Part shown: positions 26,281 to 38,650 of the stretch, one piece after another | Layout: every line of letters starts with the position of its first letter | Numbering within the stretch: the stretch's first letter is position 1 | From: an uncultured Hyphomicrobium sp. | GTDB taxonomy: Bacteria; Pseudomonadota; Alphaproteobacteria; Rhizobiales; Hyphomicrobiaceae | Assembly (NCBI RefSeq): GCF_902826555.1 | Contig: NZ_CADEFI010000010.1 | Coordinates: 6,826 to 70,825 of the forward strand | Direction: 5' to 3' | DNA: 64,000 bases | Translations under genes and position numbers: made by a program | Notes under the pieces: model-generated | Databases searched by the model: none | What the model was told of the DNA's origin: nothing | The model's input: the letters and a program-made list of their open reading frames with translations, nothing else

Positions 26281-27546
26281 ATGACCGCGAGCAGCACTCT
26301 GCCCGCTCCAAACCTCATGCCCTTGATGCGCTACCGCGATCTCGCGGAGGCCATGGGCTGGCTCGAGCAGGCATTCGGTTTCGAAAAGCAGATCGCCGTC
26401 TCCGACAGCGACGGCGCCGTCATCTATGGGCAGATGATCTATCGCGGCAGCCTGCTCATGATGGGAGCCGTACGCGATACCGATCTCGACAAGCTCATGC
26501 GCCAGCCGGACGAGGTTGGGGGCATCGAGACGCAGAGCTGCTATCTGGTGGTCGAGGACGCGGACGCTCACTACGCGCATGCGCAAGAGTCCGGCGCGGA
26601 AATCGTGCTCGAGCTCAAGAGCGATGGGCTCGGGCGGCGCGGCTATTCCTGCCGCGATCCGCAAGGGCACATCTGGAACTTCGGCACCTACAATCCGGCC
26701 AAGGGCCTGACCCTCACGGCCGCCCCGCAGGCGGATGAGGTTGCATCGCCGTCGAAGGCGCCGCGCCGCAGCCGGCGCATGCTCATGAGCCTTGCCGGGC
26801 TTCTGCTTGCTCTCGGCGGCACCTGCTGGGCGTTCGGGGACAAGATCCAGGCCGATCTCTCGCACCGGATCGCGGACGCAGCCGGACAGCGGTCGGCTCA
26901 GGATGCCGAGCGCGCTTACGCGGAGCTCGTGCGCGTGCGGGGTGAGAAGCGGAAGGCCGAAGAGGCCGCGGCTCTTTCCGCCAAGGCGCTCGAGGGCGAG
27001 CGTCAGCGCCGGATTGCGCTCGAGGCCAGGTCTGGATCCTCGGGTGACAAGCTGACAGAGGCCGAAGGGGCACGGCACGCCGCAGAGGCGGCCGTCGCTA
27101 CACTCCGAGAAGAGCTCCGGCGCAAGCAGGAGGCTCTCGACGCCGCCATCGAAGCCAAGCGCGTGAGCGAGGAAAAGCTCGCCGTGAAGTCCGCTTCCGC
27201 CGAACCGAAGGCGCAGGCAAGCCCGCCGGTTGCCCTGGCAGCGGAGGACAAGGGCAGCACGCAAGCCCGCAACAACGAGATCGAGACCTCCGCCACGCAG
27301 CCTGCGTCGGACGATGACAGCGTGCGCGCGGCGGCGAAAGCCGGCGCGGCGGACGGCAAGGATGGCAAGGACGAGGCGCGTGCGCCCCAGTCGAGCCAAT
27401 CCAAGACCGCCCGCCCGGCGCGCACGACACAGAAGAGCAAGGGCTCGGCAGGCAGCGGCCGGCGTGGGTATCCCGAGTACGCGGTCGAGGTCGGGCACGT
27501 CTGGCCTTATAGTGGCTGGTCAAAAAGAACTACGTCTCCTCAGTAG
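26281..27546 (+). CDS. VOC (glyoxalase-fold) domain fused to a transmembrane helix and coiled coil
   Basis: Protein of 421 aa. Residues ~10-138 form a VOC/PhnB-like domain (LMPLMRYRDLAEAMGWLEQAFGF, VIYGQMIYRGSLLMMG, YSCRDPQGHIWNFGTY). A basic patch is followed by one transmembrane helix (about 168-185, LMSLAGLLLALGGTCWAF), a long Glu/Arg/Ala coiled coil (~195-310), then a Lys/Ala/Ser-rich low-complexity tail. This predicts a cytoplasmic VOC head and a periplasmic coiled coil, an unusual combination. ATG 26281 has GGGGCG upstream; the frame stays open upstream to 25954 without coding character. Function unknown. Confidence 0.78.
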   Translation: MTASSTLPAPNLMPLMRYRDLAEAMGWLEQAFGFEKQIAVSDSDGAVIYGQMIYRGSLLMMGAVRDTDLDKLMRQPDEVGGIETQSCYLVVEDADAHYAHAQESGAEIVLELKSDGLGRRGYSCRDPQGHIWNFGTYNPAKGLTLTAAPQADEVASPSKAPRRSRRMLMSLAGLLLALGGTCWAFGDKIQADLSHRIADAAGQRSAQDAERAYAELVRVRGEKRKAEEAAALSAKALEGERQRRIALEARSGSSGDKLTEAEGARHAAEAAVATLREELRRKQEALDAAIEAKRVSEEKLAVKSASAEPKAQASPPVALAAEDKGSTQARNNEIETSATQPASDDDSVRAAAKAGAADGKDGKDEARAPQSSQSKTARPARTTQKSKGSAGSGRRGYPEYAVEVGHVWPYSGWSKRTTSPQ

Positions 27547-27738
27547 CTTACCTCTATTTTCGCGCCTATTTTCTCACCTGTTCCCGCCGGAACAGCCCGC
27601 GCGATCTTTCTCCGCCACATTGCGTCTCGGATAGGTTGCAGCGGCTGGCCGACAGGCTTCCACTGTGGCCGGATTAGACCCGTCCGCACACGCCGGACGT
27701 CAGCCATGTGGACCAAGAAAGAAGGAAGGGGCGCGGCC

Positions 27739-28125
27739 ATGATCTCGAGAGCTTCCATTGCGTTACTCGTTCTGCTCGTCGGCTCGGTGAGCCTCCCTGC
27801 GGGATTTGCTTCAGCTGCCGACAGCAGCGCGGCGAGCAAGGCACAGCTTCAGAAGGCGCAGCAGGCAAAAGCGCTGCGCGCCAAAAAGGCGAAGCAGCAG
27901 CAGCTGGCACGCCAGCAGCAGCTCGCCAAGCAGCAGGAAGAGCAGAAGAAGAAGGAGTGGTACGAGAACGACCGCGACCGCGGCCTCGACATCGCCTCCG
28001 AGTATGCTCCCAAGGAAATCGCCAAGGTGCGCAAGAACAACTACATCGCCAAGGGCGATACCGTGAGCACCGGCAACGGCAAGAAGGGCTGGCAGCAGTA
28101 CATGAACAAGTACTACTCGCGCTAA
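27739..28125 (+). CDS. Small secreted Lys/Gln-rich protein
   Basis: Exported protein of 128 aa: signal peptide MISRASIALLVLLVGSVSLPAGFASA, then a positively charged Gln/Lys/Ala helix (QQQLARQQQLAKQQEEQKKKE) and a C-terminal part with EYAPKEIAKVRKNNYIAKGD and GWQQYMNKYYSR. The helix is probably a single long alpha-helix or coiled coil. AAGGAAGGGG lies upstream of ATG 27739. No family recognised. Confidence 0.7.
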   Translation: MISRASIALLVLLVGSVSLPAGFASAADSSAASKAQLQKAQQAKALRAKKAKQQQLARQQQLAKQQEEQKKKEWYENDRDRGLDIASEYAPKEIAKVRKNNYIAKGDTVSTGNGKKGWQQYMNKYYSR

Positions 28126-28154
28126 GCCGACCCGAGCCAACTGAACTTTTCGAG

Positions 28155-28184
28155 CGGAGGAGCCTCACGGCTCCTCCGTGTTGG
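28155..28184 (+). terminator. Rho-independent terminator between convergent genes
   Basis: CGGAGGAGCC (28155-28164), loop TCAC, GGCTCCTCCG (28169-28178), followed by TGTTGGTTTT. Lies between the small secreted protein gene and the 3' end of convergent ligA, and probably serves both directions. Confidence 0.75.
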
Positions 28185-28187
28185 TTT

Positions 28188-30386
<2,199 letters not shown>

Positions 30387-30407
30387 TTAACGGCCGCTAC
30401 GACGCCC

Positions 30408-31268
30408 TCAGCCCGGGCCGCCGAGCGAGAACTTGGGTACCGCCTTCCAGGCCTTCGTCATCCAGGAATCCTGGCTCTGCGCGGGCGCGAGGCCATCCGA
30501 CTTCAGGAGCGCGTAGGCGTCCTTGTACCACTTCGACTGCGGGAAGTTGTGGCCCAGCACGGCCACCGCGGTCTGCGCTTCGGTCGTGACGCCGAGAGCC
30601 ATGTAGCTCTCGGTGAGGCGCATCAACGCCTCCTCCACATGCGCGGTCGTCTGGTAATCGGACACGACGACCTTGAAGCGGTTGATGGCCGCTACGAAGT
30701 TCTTCTGATTCATGTAATAGCGGCCAACCTCCATCTCGGACGCAGCAAGCGTGTCCTCGCAGATGCGGATGCGATTGTCGGCATCGTTGGCGTATGTGCT
30801 GTCGGGATAGCGGGCCTTCAGGATCTTGAGCTGCTCGAGCGCTTTGCGCGTCGCCGCCTGATCGCGATTCGACGTGTTGATGTCGTCGAAGTAGGAGGAG
30901 GCGATGATGTGGTGCGCGAGCGGCGCGTCCTTGGTGCCGGGATGCATGACCGTGTAGCGCTCCGCGGAGGCGATGGCCTCCGGCGTCTTGCCGGCCTTGT
31001 AGTAGGCATAGGCCGCGAGCACGATGGCGCGACGCGCTTCCGGCGAATAGGGGTGCGACCGATCCAGATCCTCGAACTTGCGCGCCGCGTCCTCGAACTT
31101 GCCCTTGCTCATCAGGCGGTCGGCGTCGGCGTACATCTTCTCCGGCGGATCGGCATTGAGGATGCTGGTGGCGTCACCCGATGACGCGCAGCCCGCGAGC
31201 GCCAGCAGAGCGCCGCTCATGGCACACCAAACAACGGCCACGGCCCAATTTGGCGTCTTGCGCTTCAA
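30408..31268 (-). CDS. bamD: Outer membrane assembly lipoprotein BamD
   Basis: Essential component of the BAM complex folding outer membrane proteins. The 286-aa protein has a lipoprotein signal with lipobox LAGC near residue 26, then TPR-like helices (ADRLMSKGKFEDAARKFEDLDRSHPYSPEARRAIVLAAYAYYKAGKTPEAI) and DDINTSNRDQAATRKALEQLKILKARYPDSTYANDAD typical of BamD. The start is a TTG (31268) giving a full signal peptide; the next ATG would start inside the hydrophobic core. GGGAGTAGGGG precedes it. Confidence 0.94.
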   Translation of the reverse strand: MKRKTPNWAVAVVWCAMSGALLALAGCASSGDATSILNADPPEKMYADADRLMSKGKFEDAARKFEDLDRSHPYSPEARRAIVLAAYAYYKAGKTPEAIASAERYTVMHPGTKDAPLAHHIIASSYFDDINTSNRDQAATRKALEQLKILKARYPDSTYANDADNRIRICEDTLAASEMEVGRYYMNQKNFVAAINRFKVVVSDYQTTAHVEEALMRLTESYMALGVTTEAQTAVAVLGHNFPQSKWYKDAYALLKSDGLAPAQSQDSWMTKAWKAVPKFSLGGPG

Positions 31269-31520
31269 AATCCCCTACTCCCGGATCGCCATCCCAGCTG
31301 GCGTTTGACTAGCATACTTCAGGGCCTGCCTGAAGACGACAACGCCCGCGTCGCCCCTGTCGTCCACGCTAGGATCACAATGTGGTTGATATGAGGCTCG
31401 CCGATGCAAACCGGCTTCATTTACAAGAGTTTGAGCCAAGCCTTTGAGGCGCCGGAACAGGCGGTCCATGCCGGCCCTGGCCACTCGGATCAGGGACGCG
31501 GATTGGCAGCCGTGCGGGCC

Positions 31521-32462
31521 TTATTCGGCGGCAGCCGCAACGGCGGAGCGCTCGAAAACGACCGGACGAGGCTCGCGACCCCGAGGTGCCTGCACGATGG
31601 ACCACGCCGTGGTGTCCTCGAGCAGCTTCTGCAGCACCAGCGAGTTCAGCCTGTGACCGCCCTTGACGGAGCGGTAAGCGCCGAGCAGCGGATGGCCAGA
31701 CAGGCTGAGGTCGCCCACGGCATCGAGCATCTTGTGGCGGACGAACTCCATCGGATCGCGCAGACCTTCGCGGTTCATGATGCGATCGTCGCCGATGGCA
31801 ACGGTGTTGGTGAGGTTGGCGCCGAGCGCGAGGCCGGCCTTCCAAAGGCGCTCAACGTCGCTCATGAAGCCGAAAGTGCGGGCGTTGGCAAGCTCGTTGC
31901 GGAAAACGCCGGGGCTCATTTCCAGCGACAGGCGCTGCTGGCCGATGATCGGCGAGGGGAAATCGATTTCGACGTCCAGATGGAAGCCCGAATGGGGGGA
32001 CAGCTCGCCCCAGCACTCACCTTCCTCGACGCGAATGGTCTTCAGAACCTTGAGATAACGACGCGGAGCAGAAAGCTCGCGGATGCCGACCCTGTCGATG
32101 GCCTCGACGAACGGCGCCGAGCTGCCGTCCATGATGGGAACTTCTTTGCTGTCGATCTCGATCAGGCAGTTGTCGATCTGGAGGCCGCGGAGGGCGGCGA
32201 GAAGATGCTCGACGGTGGAGACGGTGGCGCCGCTTTCGTTTCCGATGACCGTGCAGAGCGTGAGATTCTTGACGTTGCAGACTTTGGCGGGGATCTCAGC
32301 GGTGACGCGACCGCGTTTCATGACAACAAAACGGAGCCCAGTGTCGGGGCCTGCCGGATGCAGTCTCACCGAAACCGGTGCTCCGCTGTGCACCCCCGTG
32401 CCGTGAACTTGGATTTCTTGAGCAATCGTCGTCTGTCGCGCGCCAATGAATCGATTTGACAT
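31521..32462 (-). CDS. lpxC: UDP-3-O-acyl-N-acetylglucosamine deacetylase
   Basis: Zn-dependent committed step of lipid A synthesis. The 313-aa protein has the zinc ligands in STVEHLLAAL, HKMLDAVGDLSL and the catalytic His in KGGHRLNS. ATG 32462 starts the canonical N-terminus (MSNRFIGARQTTIAQEIQVHGTGVHSG). It sits between ftsZ and bamD, the usual alphaproteobacterial arrangement. The 250 bp to bamD contain no convincing gene. Confidence 0.96.
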   Translation of the reverse strand: MSNRFIGARQTTIAQEIQVHGTGVHSGAPVSVRLHPAGPDTGLRFVVMKRGRVTAEIPAKVCNVKNLTLCTVIGNESGATVSTVEHLLAALRGLQIDNCLIEIDSKEVPIMDGSSAPFVEAIDRVGIRELSAPRRYLKVLKTIRVEEGECWGELSPHSGFHLDVEIDFPSPIIGQQRLSLEMSPGVFRNELANARTFGFMSDVERLWKAGLALGANLTNTVAIGDDRIMNREGLRDPMEFVRHKMLDAVGDLSLSGHPLLGAYRSVKGGHRLNSLVLQKLLEDTTAWSIVQAPRGREPRPVVFERSAVAAAAE

Positions 32463-32766
32463 GCTGCGCCGTCCCTCGATGCCTTCCCCGGCACTCCGCC
32501 CCCACGGACGGTCTGCCACCCCCGGCCTAAGTTCGCCTGCCGCGCACCCCTTTCCCCGTTTTTTCCCTGCCAGACTACTCTTGCGGTAGGCTCTTTTTCG
32601 CCGAAGCGAACAGGCAGGTGGGTGATGCGGTTGTCGTGCGAACCGGTCGTAATAAAAAAACGATAGCCCCCGTCCCGCTGTGGGACAAATCACGCTTTCT
32701 TACGGTGTGTTACGTATCCTAAACGCGGCCCAGCAGGCTCTACATGCGGGCTCCGCGGCGGCACGC
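32463..32766 (-). other. lpxC upstream region with a weak terminator-like element
   Basis: The 304 bp between ftsZ and lpxC. On the minus strand GTCCC-ACAGC-GGGAC (32686-32672) is followed, after 11 nt, by T7 (32660-32654). This could be a weak terminator after ftsZ or part of the lpxC promoter. Nothing else is recognised. Confidence 0.35.
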
Positions 32767-34506
32767 CTAGCGGCGACGTTCGCGGAAAAATACGGGAATC
32801 TCAGTGCCTTGCTCATCGCGATGCTGCGGATCGCCCGAATGGTCGTGGCGATCGTAGGACTCGTGGCCGCTGTGCGTCACCGGCTCCGCATTGCGGCTTT
32901 GCGCATACGGATCATGAGAATCACGCTGGCGTGTATCCGAATCACTTGCTCCGCGGACGCGGCCCGCGAGCCGCTCAAAAAGTCCCAGGCGCCTTTTGGG
33001 CTCCGCCGCCGGCTGGGCATGGCGTCCGACGGAGTGGGCGTCCGCATAGCCTCCGTCATCGGGCGCGTAGGTCGGGTGCGCGGGCGGCGGGACATAACTC
33101 TGGGGGGCCTCCGGAAGGCGCCGAGAGACTGGGCGGCGGACCTGGGCCGGCGCCTGAGGCGCGAAGCCGGCGTCCTGGTCGTAGCTTGCGGCATAGCCCT
33201 GCGGAAGAGGCGGCGGCGTGGCGCCATGGAGCTGGGGCGGCCCGTCCTCGATCGTGACGCTGCCCGGCCCCCTCCACGGCGTGCCAGCCCGTGCACGAGC
33301 GGGCTCCGAAGCGGGGTTTCGCGGTGCGACCGGCGGACCGGGCGGAGACTGCTGCAGGGCCTCGGTGAGGCGCTGCTGGAGATCGTGGGCGCCGCTGCGC
33401 TGATCGCGCGGATCGGGAATGAAGTTGCTGCCCGACGACGGCTGGCGCGCGCCTTGGGGCGGGCCGGAGCGGGCTGCGGGCGCGGGCTGCTTCGATACGC
33501 GCGACCAATTCTCGGGCGGCGCCGGCGGAGCGCGCTCGGCCTCGCCGGCGCGGCTCATGCCCGAGGCGACGATGGAGACGCGGATGCGGTCGCCCAAGGT
33601 GGGGTCGTAGGTGGCGCCAACGATGATGTTGGCCTCCGGATCCACCTCCATGCGCACGCGGCTCGCAGCCTCGTCGACCTCGTAGAGCGTGAGGTCGGGG
33701 CCGCCGGTGATGGACAGGAGAAGGCCCTTGGCGCCGCGCAGCGACACGTCGTCGAGCAGCGGATTGGAAATGGCCTCCTCCGCGGCGGCGGTGGCGCGGC
33801 CTTCTCCGGTGGCCTCGCCGGTGCCCATCATCGCGGTGCCCATGCCGGTCATGACGGTGCGCACATCGGCGAAGTCGAGATTGATGAGGCCTTCCTTGAG
33901 GATCAGGTCGACGATGCAGGCGACGCCCGAATAGAGCACCTGATCGGCCATGACGAAGGCCTCGGAGAAGGTGGTCTTGGGGCTCGCGATGCGGAACAGA
34001 TTCTGGTTCGGGATGACGATCAACGTGTCGACGTAGTTGCGCAGCTCGGCGACGCCAGCTTCGGCGATGCGCATGCGTCGGGCGCCCTCGAACAGGAAGG
34101 GCTTCGTCACCACGCCTACGGTCAGGATGCCGAGCTCACGCGCAACACGGGCGATGACGGATGCGGCTCCGGTCCCGGTGCCGCCGCCCATGCCGGCGGC
34201 GATGAAGACCATGTGCGAGCCTTGAACCTGATGGCGGATATCCTCGATGGCCTCCTCGGCCGCCGCCTCGCCGATCTCGGGGCGCGACCCGGCGCCCAGG
34301 CCCTCGGTCAGCTCGGCGCCAAGCTGGATGCGGCGATCCGTGCTGGCAGCGACAAGCGCTTGGGCATCCGTGTTGGCAACGATGAAGTTCACGCCCGAGA
34401 GGCCGGTGGCGATCATATTGTTGATGGCGTTGCAGCCTGCGCCGCCGACGCCGATCACCGTGAGCTTCGGTCTCAGATCCGATGGATCCGGATGACTGCC
34501 CGCCAT
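32767..34506 (-). CDS. ftsZ: Cell division protein FtsZ
   Basis: Tubulin-like GTPase forming the Z ring. The 579-aa protein has [15 protein letters not shown], the GTP-binding [24 protein letters not shown] and the T7/T6 loops of a full FtsZ core (residues ~10-320), a ~240-residue Pro/Arg-rich disordered linker as in other Hyphomicrobiales, and the C-terminal peptide [11 protein letters not shown] that binds FtsA and other tethers. ATG 34506 is preferred to the upstream in-frame ATG at 34566. Confidence 0.97.
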   Translation of the reverse strand: MAGSHPDPSDLRPKLTVIGVGGAGCNAINNMIATGLSGVNFIVANTDAQALVAASTDRRIQLGAELTEGLGAGSRPEIGEAAAEEAIEDIRHQVQGSHMVFIAAGMGGGTGTGAASVIARVARELGILTVGVVTKPFLFEGARRMRIAEAGVAELRNYVDTLIVIPNQNLFRIASPKTTFSEAFVMADQVLYSGVACIVDLILKEGLINLDFADVRTVMTGMGTAMMGTGEATGEGRATAAAEEAISNPLLDDVSLRGAKGLLLSITGGPDLTLYEVDEAASRVRMEVDPEANIIVGATYDPTLGDRIRVSIVASGMSRAGEAERAPPAPPENWSRVSKQPAPAARSGPPQGARQPSSGSNFIPDPRDQRSGAHDLQQRLTEALQQSPPGPPVAPRNPASEPARARAGTPWRGPGSVTIEDGPPQLHGATPPPLPQGYAASYDQDAGFAPQAPAQVRRPVSRRLPEAPQSYVPPPAHPTYAPDDGGYADAHSVGRHAQPAAEPKRRLGLFERLAGRVRGASDSDTRQRDSHDPYAQSRNAEPVTHSGHESYDRHDHSGDPQHRDEQGTEIPVFFRERRR

Positions 34507-34596
34507 GCTTGTTTGGCCCCCGTTCACGCGCGGGAGATATCTCCACAGCGCGCGGCTTCCCGGCATTTCGCACCGACCGGCCCCCTTGCCAGCCGC

Positions 34597-35856
34597 TTAG
34601 AACCCCTCACGCAACCATGAGCCGACGCGCTTCAAATAGCTGTCCTGCCCGTCGCTGCGATCGCGGTAAATCCGCCGACCGGCACCTCCCTGCGTCTCCG
34701 CAACGAGCAGCCCGACGACGGTCGAGAACGCCAAACTCGAAAACGCAGGCGGCAACCCTTCGATCGCCTGAGGACCTGCTACGCGTACCGGCCGCCCCAA
34801 CTCCGCGGCCATGAAATCCGCCAGGCCGGTCAGCTCGCTCGTGCCTCCGGTGAGGACGATGCTGCGGCCGGCATAGGCCGTCATCTCGCACTCCGCCAGT
34901 CGCTGCCGAAGGTGATGGCATATAGCCGTCACGCGCGGCCTGACGACCTCCGCCAGCTCGGCTTTCGTCATGTGAAACATGACGCCCTGATCGTCTCCCG
35001 CGGTGGGATAGGTGAAGGCGTCGTGCTCATCGGACGGAGCGCAGATCACTGTGCCATAAAGCGCTTTGATTCGCTCGGCTTCTGCAAGGGGTGTATGCAA
35101 CGCGCGGGCGATGTCGAAGGTGATTTGCGTGCCCCCCATCGGGGCCGAGCCGGCGTTGATGAAGCGATCGTCGGCGAACATGGCGAGGCTCGTGGTGCCG
35201 GCGCCGATGTCTACGACGGTGACCCCGAGGCGACGCTCGTCTTCGGTTGCAACGGCAAGGGCGCTGGCATAGGCGGCGGGAACGTGGCTTGCGGGTTCCA
35301 GATAGCAGCGTCCTACGACCGTCAGAAGGTTGCGCAGCGGCGCCTCGTCTGCGGTCACGGCGTGCAGGTCGCAGGCGAGCTCACGCGCCGCCATGCCGCG
35401 CGGATCGCGCGAGCCCGGCATGCCGTCGAGACGCAGGGCCACCTCGTTGATGTGCACGAGCGCGCGCCCGTCCCGCTCGACATAAGCCTGAGCCGCCCGC
35501 ATGAGGCGGAGAATGTCGGATTCGTCGACGATGCCGTTGGCGATCTCGGCGCGGGCCGTAAAATTGTGCGAGCTGAGGCGACCGCAGGAGACCGAGACGG
35601 CGACCTCGCCGAGCTCGACACCGGCCATGCGCTCGGCCTGGGCCAAGGCGGCGCGCGCGGCCTGTTCGGCCCGATCGAGGTCGATGATGACGCCGGCCTT
35701 GACGCCCTCGGCACGCTGATGACCGGCGCCGATGACGCGCACGCCCGACGCTTCCACCGATGCGATCAGACAGGCGATCTTGCTGGTGCCGATGTCGAGC
35801 ACGCCTGCGATGCGGCTCGATCCGCTGCTGCGCCGTTTCGACTTTTCGCGCGCCAT
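34597..35856 (-). CDS. ftsA: Cell division protein FtsA
   Basis: Actin-like ATPase that tethers FtsZ to the membrane. The 419-aa product shows the phosphate-1 motif GVLDIGTSKIACLIA, the SHMS2/1C domain region, TVVDIGAGTTSLAMF, IVLTGGTSELTGL, and a C-terminal amphipathic helix (SYLKRVGSWLREGF) for membrane binding. It lies 90 bp upstream of ftsZ and 14 bp after ftsQ. Confidence 0.96.
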   Translation of the reverse strand: MAREKSKRRSSGSSRIAGVLDIGTSKIACLIASVEASGVRVIGAGHQRAEGVKAGVIIDLDRAEQAARAALAQAERMAGVELGEVAVSVSCGRLSSHNFTARAEIANGIVDESDILRLMRAAQAYVERDGRALVHINEVALRLDGMPGSRDPRGMAARELACDLHAVTADEAPLRNLLTVVGRCYLEPASHVPAAYASALAVATEDERRLGVTVVDIGAGTTSLAMFADDRFINAGSAPMGGTQITFDIARALHTPLAEAERIKALYGTVICAPSDEHDAFTYPTAGDDQGVMFHMTKAELAEVVRPRVTAICHHLRQRLAECEMTAYAGRSIVLTGGTSELTGLADFMAAELGRPVRVAGPQAIEGLPPAFSSLAFSTVVGLLVAETQGGAGRRIYRDRSDGQDSYLKRVGSWLREGF

Positions 35857-35870
35857 CGCCCCTCCTCGCC

Positions 35871-36764
35871 TCAGGAACCGGGGTTCGGCGCAGCAGTCGA
35901 TGCTGAAGCGTCCGCCTCGGGGCGGATGGCGACACGGCCGGGGCCGCGGAAATCCAGCGTGGCTTGGCCTGCGGCGACGCGCTTCGCCAGCTCCGCGTCG
36001 CGCGTGATCGCTTCGAGAGCGCCGATCTCGCCGTCCGCGGGAAGCTCGAGTGTCGCCTTGTTGTCGAGCTTCAGCCTCCAGCGGCGCTCCGAAACGCGTT
36101 CGGCTTCCGCGAGACGGCCGGCAATCTCGGGGTAGCGGGCTACCGTTTCCATGAAGTCCGCGGCCTCGACCGCGGCGCCTTCACCCGCGAAGCGTGGAAG
36201 GTGCGGCAGCGTCTCGCCGTTTATGGCGGCCAGCACGCGGCCTGTCCTGTCGATCAGGTAGAGGCTGTCGGCGCGCGACCACAGCGCGTAGGGCTTGCGC
36301 TCGGTGACGCGGATGTCGAGTCGGCCGGGATAGACGCGCGTCAGCTCGGCCGTGTCGATCCAGGGCAAGCGCTCGATGCGGCTCTTCACGGCTGCAGTAT
36401 CGAGGGCGGCAAAGGTCCGCACATTGGCGAGGTCGAGCGCGTCGAAGACGTCACGATCGTAGCTGAAGCGATGACCGCGGAGTGTCACCTGGTCGATCCC
36501 GAAGCCCATCACGCGCGCAAGGCGCTCGAGCTTTTCCGCGTGACCCGAATGGCGCATGGCCTCCTCGGCTGCGCCGAGCAGCAGCCCAAGGCCCAACGCT
36601 GCGAGCAGGAGGCGCGACCGCTTGCCGGCGCGCCAAGAAAGAAGCGATGTCTTGCGGGTGGAGTTCAGGTCGCGAGCGGGGGAGTGCAGGGACGCATCGT
36701 GCGCCTGCAATCGTGTGGTCCGGCTCTGGCCTACCTCGAACAACTCGCGTCCTCGACGATCCAT
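35871..36764 (-). CDS. ftsQ: Cell division protein FtsQ
   Basis: Single-pass divisome protein (297 aa): cytoplasmic N-terminus, TM helix near 53-68 (LLLAALGLGLLLGAAEEA), POTRA domain (IDQVTLRGHRFSYDRDVFDALDL), the FtsQ beta domain with ALWSRADSLYLIDRTGRVL and a Pro/Ala tail. Its start lies inside the 3' end of ddl (34-bp overlap), indicating tight coupling. Confidence 0.94.
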   Translation of the reverse strand: MDRRGRELFEVGQSRTTRLQAHDASLHSPARDLNSTRKTSLLSWRAGKRSRLLLAALGLGLLLGAAEEAMRHSGHAEKLERLARVMGFGIDQVTLRGHRFSYDRDVFDALDLANVRTFAALDTAAVKSRIERLPWIDTAELTRVYPGRLDIRVTERKPYALWSRADSLYLIDRTGRVLAAINGETLPHLPRFAGEGAAVEAADFMETVARYPEIAGRLAEAERVSERRWRLKLDNKATLELPADGEIGALEAITRDAELAKRVAAGQATLDFRGPGRVAIRPEADASASTAAPNPGS

Positions 36765-37687
36765 CGCGCGAGCTCGCCGAACGACCAGCCCGCATATGCA
36801 GCCAGCTCCGGAACCAGCGAGGTCCCGGTCATGCCCGGCTGCGTGTTCACTTCAAGGCAGATCAGCTCGCCAGTCCCCCCTGCCGTATCGTCGAAGCGGA
36901 AGTCCGCGCGCGACACACCACGGCAGCCCAGCGACGCATGCGCCGCCAACGTGTATTTCCGGATCAACTGGTAAACATTCGGTAAAATATCGGCCGGAAG
37001 CTCGTGCTTGGAGCCGCCAGGCGCGTACTTGGCCTCGAAATCATAGAAGGCGAGGCCCTTCTGCGGGACGATCTCGATCACCTCGGTCGCGAAATCGCCG
37101 ATGACGGCGCAGGTCAGCTCGCGACCCGGAATGAAGCGCTCGACCATGACGATCTGGTCGGCCGGTCCACCGTCGCGGATCAGCTTGGCCCAGCCGTTGT
37201 CGCCGGGACGGACGATGAGGACGCCGACGCTCGAGCCCTCGTCGACCGGCTTCACCACGTAGGGCGGCGGAATGGCGTGCGCCTCTGCGGCCTGCGCCCG
37301 TGAGACCAGCTTCGCCTCGGCGACCGGAACACCCGCCGCGCGCATGACGAGCTTGGCGTTCTCCTTGTGCATGGCGAGGGCCGAAGCCAGAACGCCCGAG
37401 TGCGTATAGGGGATGGCCATCGTCTCCAGGATACCCTGGATGCAACCATCCTCGCCCATACGGCCGTGGAGCGCGTTGAAGCAGACGTCGGGGCGCACCT
37501 CGTCCAGGCGCCTGGCGACGTCGCGGCCGACATCAATGCGGGTGACGCGATAGCCTTCGCCTTCGAGGGCCGTTGCCACAGCCTCGCCCGAGCGCAGGCT
37601 GACGCTGCGCTCGGCGGAGAGCCCGCCGAACAGCACCGCGACATGCGCGAACGTGCGCTGCGGCGCCTCGCCCAACTTTCCGGTCAT
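36731..37687 (-). CDS. ddl: D-alanine-D-alanine ligase
   Basis: ATP-grasp enzyme making the D-Ala-D-Ala dipeptide for MurF. The 318-aa protein has [51 protein letters not shown] and the metal-binding [22 protein letters not shown] 37687 overlaps the murB stop (ATGA). An in-frame ATG at 37762 would put extra residues inside murB. Confidence 0.96.
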   Translation of the reverse strand: MTGKLGEAPQRTFAHVAVLFGGLSAERSVSLRSGEAVATALEGEGYRVTRIDVGRDVARRLDEVRPDVCFNALHGRMGEDGCIQGILETMAIPYTHSGVLASALAMHKENAKLVMRAAGVPVAEAKLVSRAQAAEAHAIPPPYVVKPVDEGSSVGVLIVRPGDNGWAKLIRDGGPADQIVMVERFIPGRELTCAVIGDFATEVIEIVPQKGLAFYDFEAKYAPGGSKHELPADILPNVYQLIRKYTLAAHASLGCRGVSRADFRFDDTAGGTGELICLEVNTQPGMTGTSLVPELAAYAGWSFGELARWIVEDASCSR

Positions 37688-38649
37688 GATGCCACCCGAT
37701 CCGCCAGCGCCTCGCCCACGGGGCGCCCGTCGCGCGGAAGCCCGAGGCGGATGATTTCCCATTCCAGCGTGACGCCCGATTTGGCCTTCACACGCGCGCG
37801 CACCGTCTCGCCCAGGCGCTCGATATCCTCGCCGGTGCCGCTCTGATCATTGATGAGGAAGTTGCAGTGCTTCTCCGACACATGCGCGCCGCCAACGCGG
37901 AACCCGCGGCAACCGGCGTCGTCGATCAGCTTCCAAGCGCTGGACCCGGGCGGGTTCTTGAACGTGGAGCCGCCGGTGCGCTCCTTGATCGGCTGGTTCT
38001 TCTCGCGGTAGTCGGCAACCTCGTCCATCTCGCGCAGGATCGCCGCGGGGTCGCCGGGCGCGCCCGCGTAAAGCGCCTCGGTGAAAATCCAGTCGGCCGG
38101 CACGGCGCTGTGGCGATACGTGAACCCCATGTCAGCGAGCGAAAGAACGTGAACGTTGCCTTGCGGATCGACGGCGCGCGCCTCGACCAGCGTATCCTTT
38201 GTCTCGCGCCCGTGTGCGCCGGCATTCATCCGTAGTGCGCCGCCGATGGAGCCTGGAATGCCGCGATAGAAGGCGAGGCCGGCGATACCGGCGTCTGCTG
38301 CCGCGCGCGCAACCTTCACGTCGGGGCAGGCGGTGCCGGCGCGGAGGCGATGGCCGGGCTCGACTTTGATTTCCGCGAAGCCGCGGCCGAGGCGGATGAC
38401 GACACCGGGAACGCCGCCGTCGCGGACCAGCAAGTTGGAGCCGAGGCCGATGACAAAGGCCGGCAGGTTCTCCGGCCTGTGCTTCAGGAAATAGGCGAGG
38501 TCCGCCTCGTCGGCGGGAGTGAAGAGCACCTGTGCCGGGCCGCCGGCACGGAACCAGGTGATGTCGGCGAGCACGACGTTGGCGGCGAGACGGCCGCGCA
38601 GCTCGGGCATGCGCTCCTTCAACTCGGCGGTGATGTCGGGGAAGGTCAA
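37684..38649 (-). CDS. murB: UDP-N-acetylenolpyruvoylglucosamine reductase
   Basis: FAD-dependent reductase forming UDP-MurNAc (321 aa). Seen: [67 protein letters not shown] and the catalytic Ser in GSTFKNPPG with C-terminal [12 protein letters not shown]. The start is a TTG (38649-38647) one base after the murC stop, without its own ribosome site, so translation is probably coupled. ATG 38610 with GGAG upstream is an alternative that would drop 13 residues. Confidence 0.95.
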   Translation of the reverse strand: MTFPDITAELKERMPELRGRLAANVVLADITWFRAGGPAQVLFTPADEADLAYFLKHRPENLPAFVIGLGSNLLVRDGGVPGVVIRLGRGFAEIKVEPGHRLRAGTACPDVKVARAAADAGIAGLAFYRGIPGSIGGALRMNAGAHGRETKDTLVEARAVDPQGNVHVLSLADMGFTYRHSAVPADWIFTEALYAGAPGDPAAILREMDEVADYREKNQPIKERTGGSTFKNPPGSSAWKLIDDAGCRGFRVGGAHVSEKHCNFLINDQSGTGEDIERLGETVRARVKAKSGVTLEWEIIRLGLPRDGRPVGEALADRVAS

Positions 38650-38650
38650 C

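Noticed and set aside
31275-31484. Small minus-strand ORF between lpxC and bamD
   Set aside because: 69 codons with no ribosome site, signal or recognised pattern; inside an intergenic region that likely holds the bamD promoter.
32680-34620. Long plus-strand open frame opposite ftsZ
   Set aside because: Mirror of a clear FtsZ; no ribosome site or recognisable domain.
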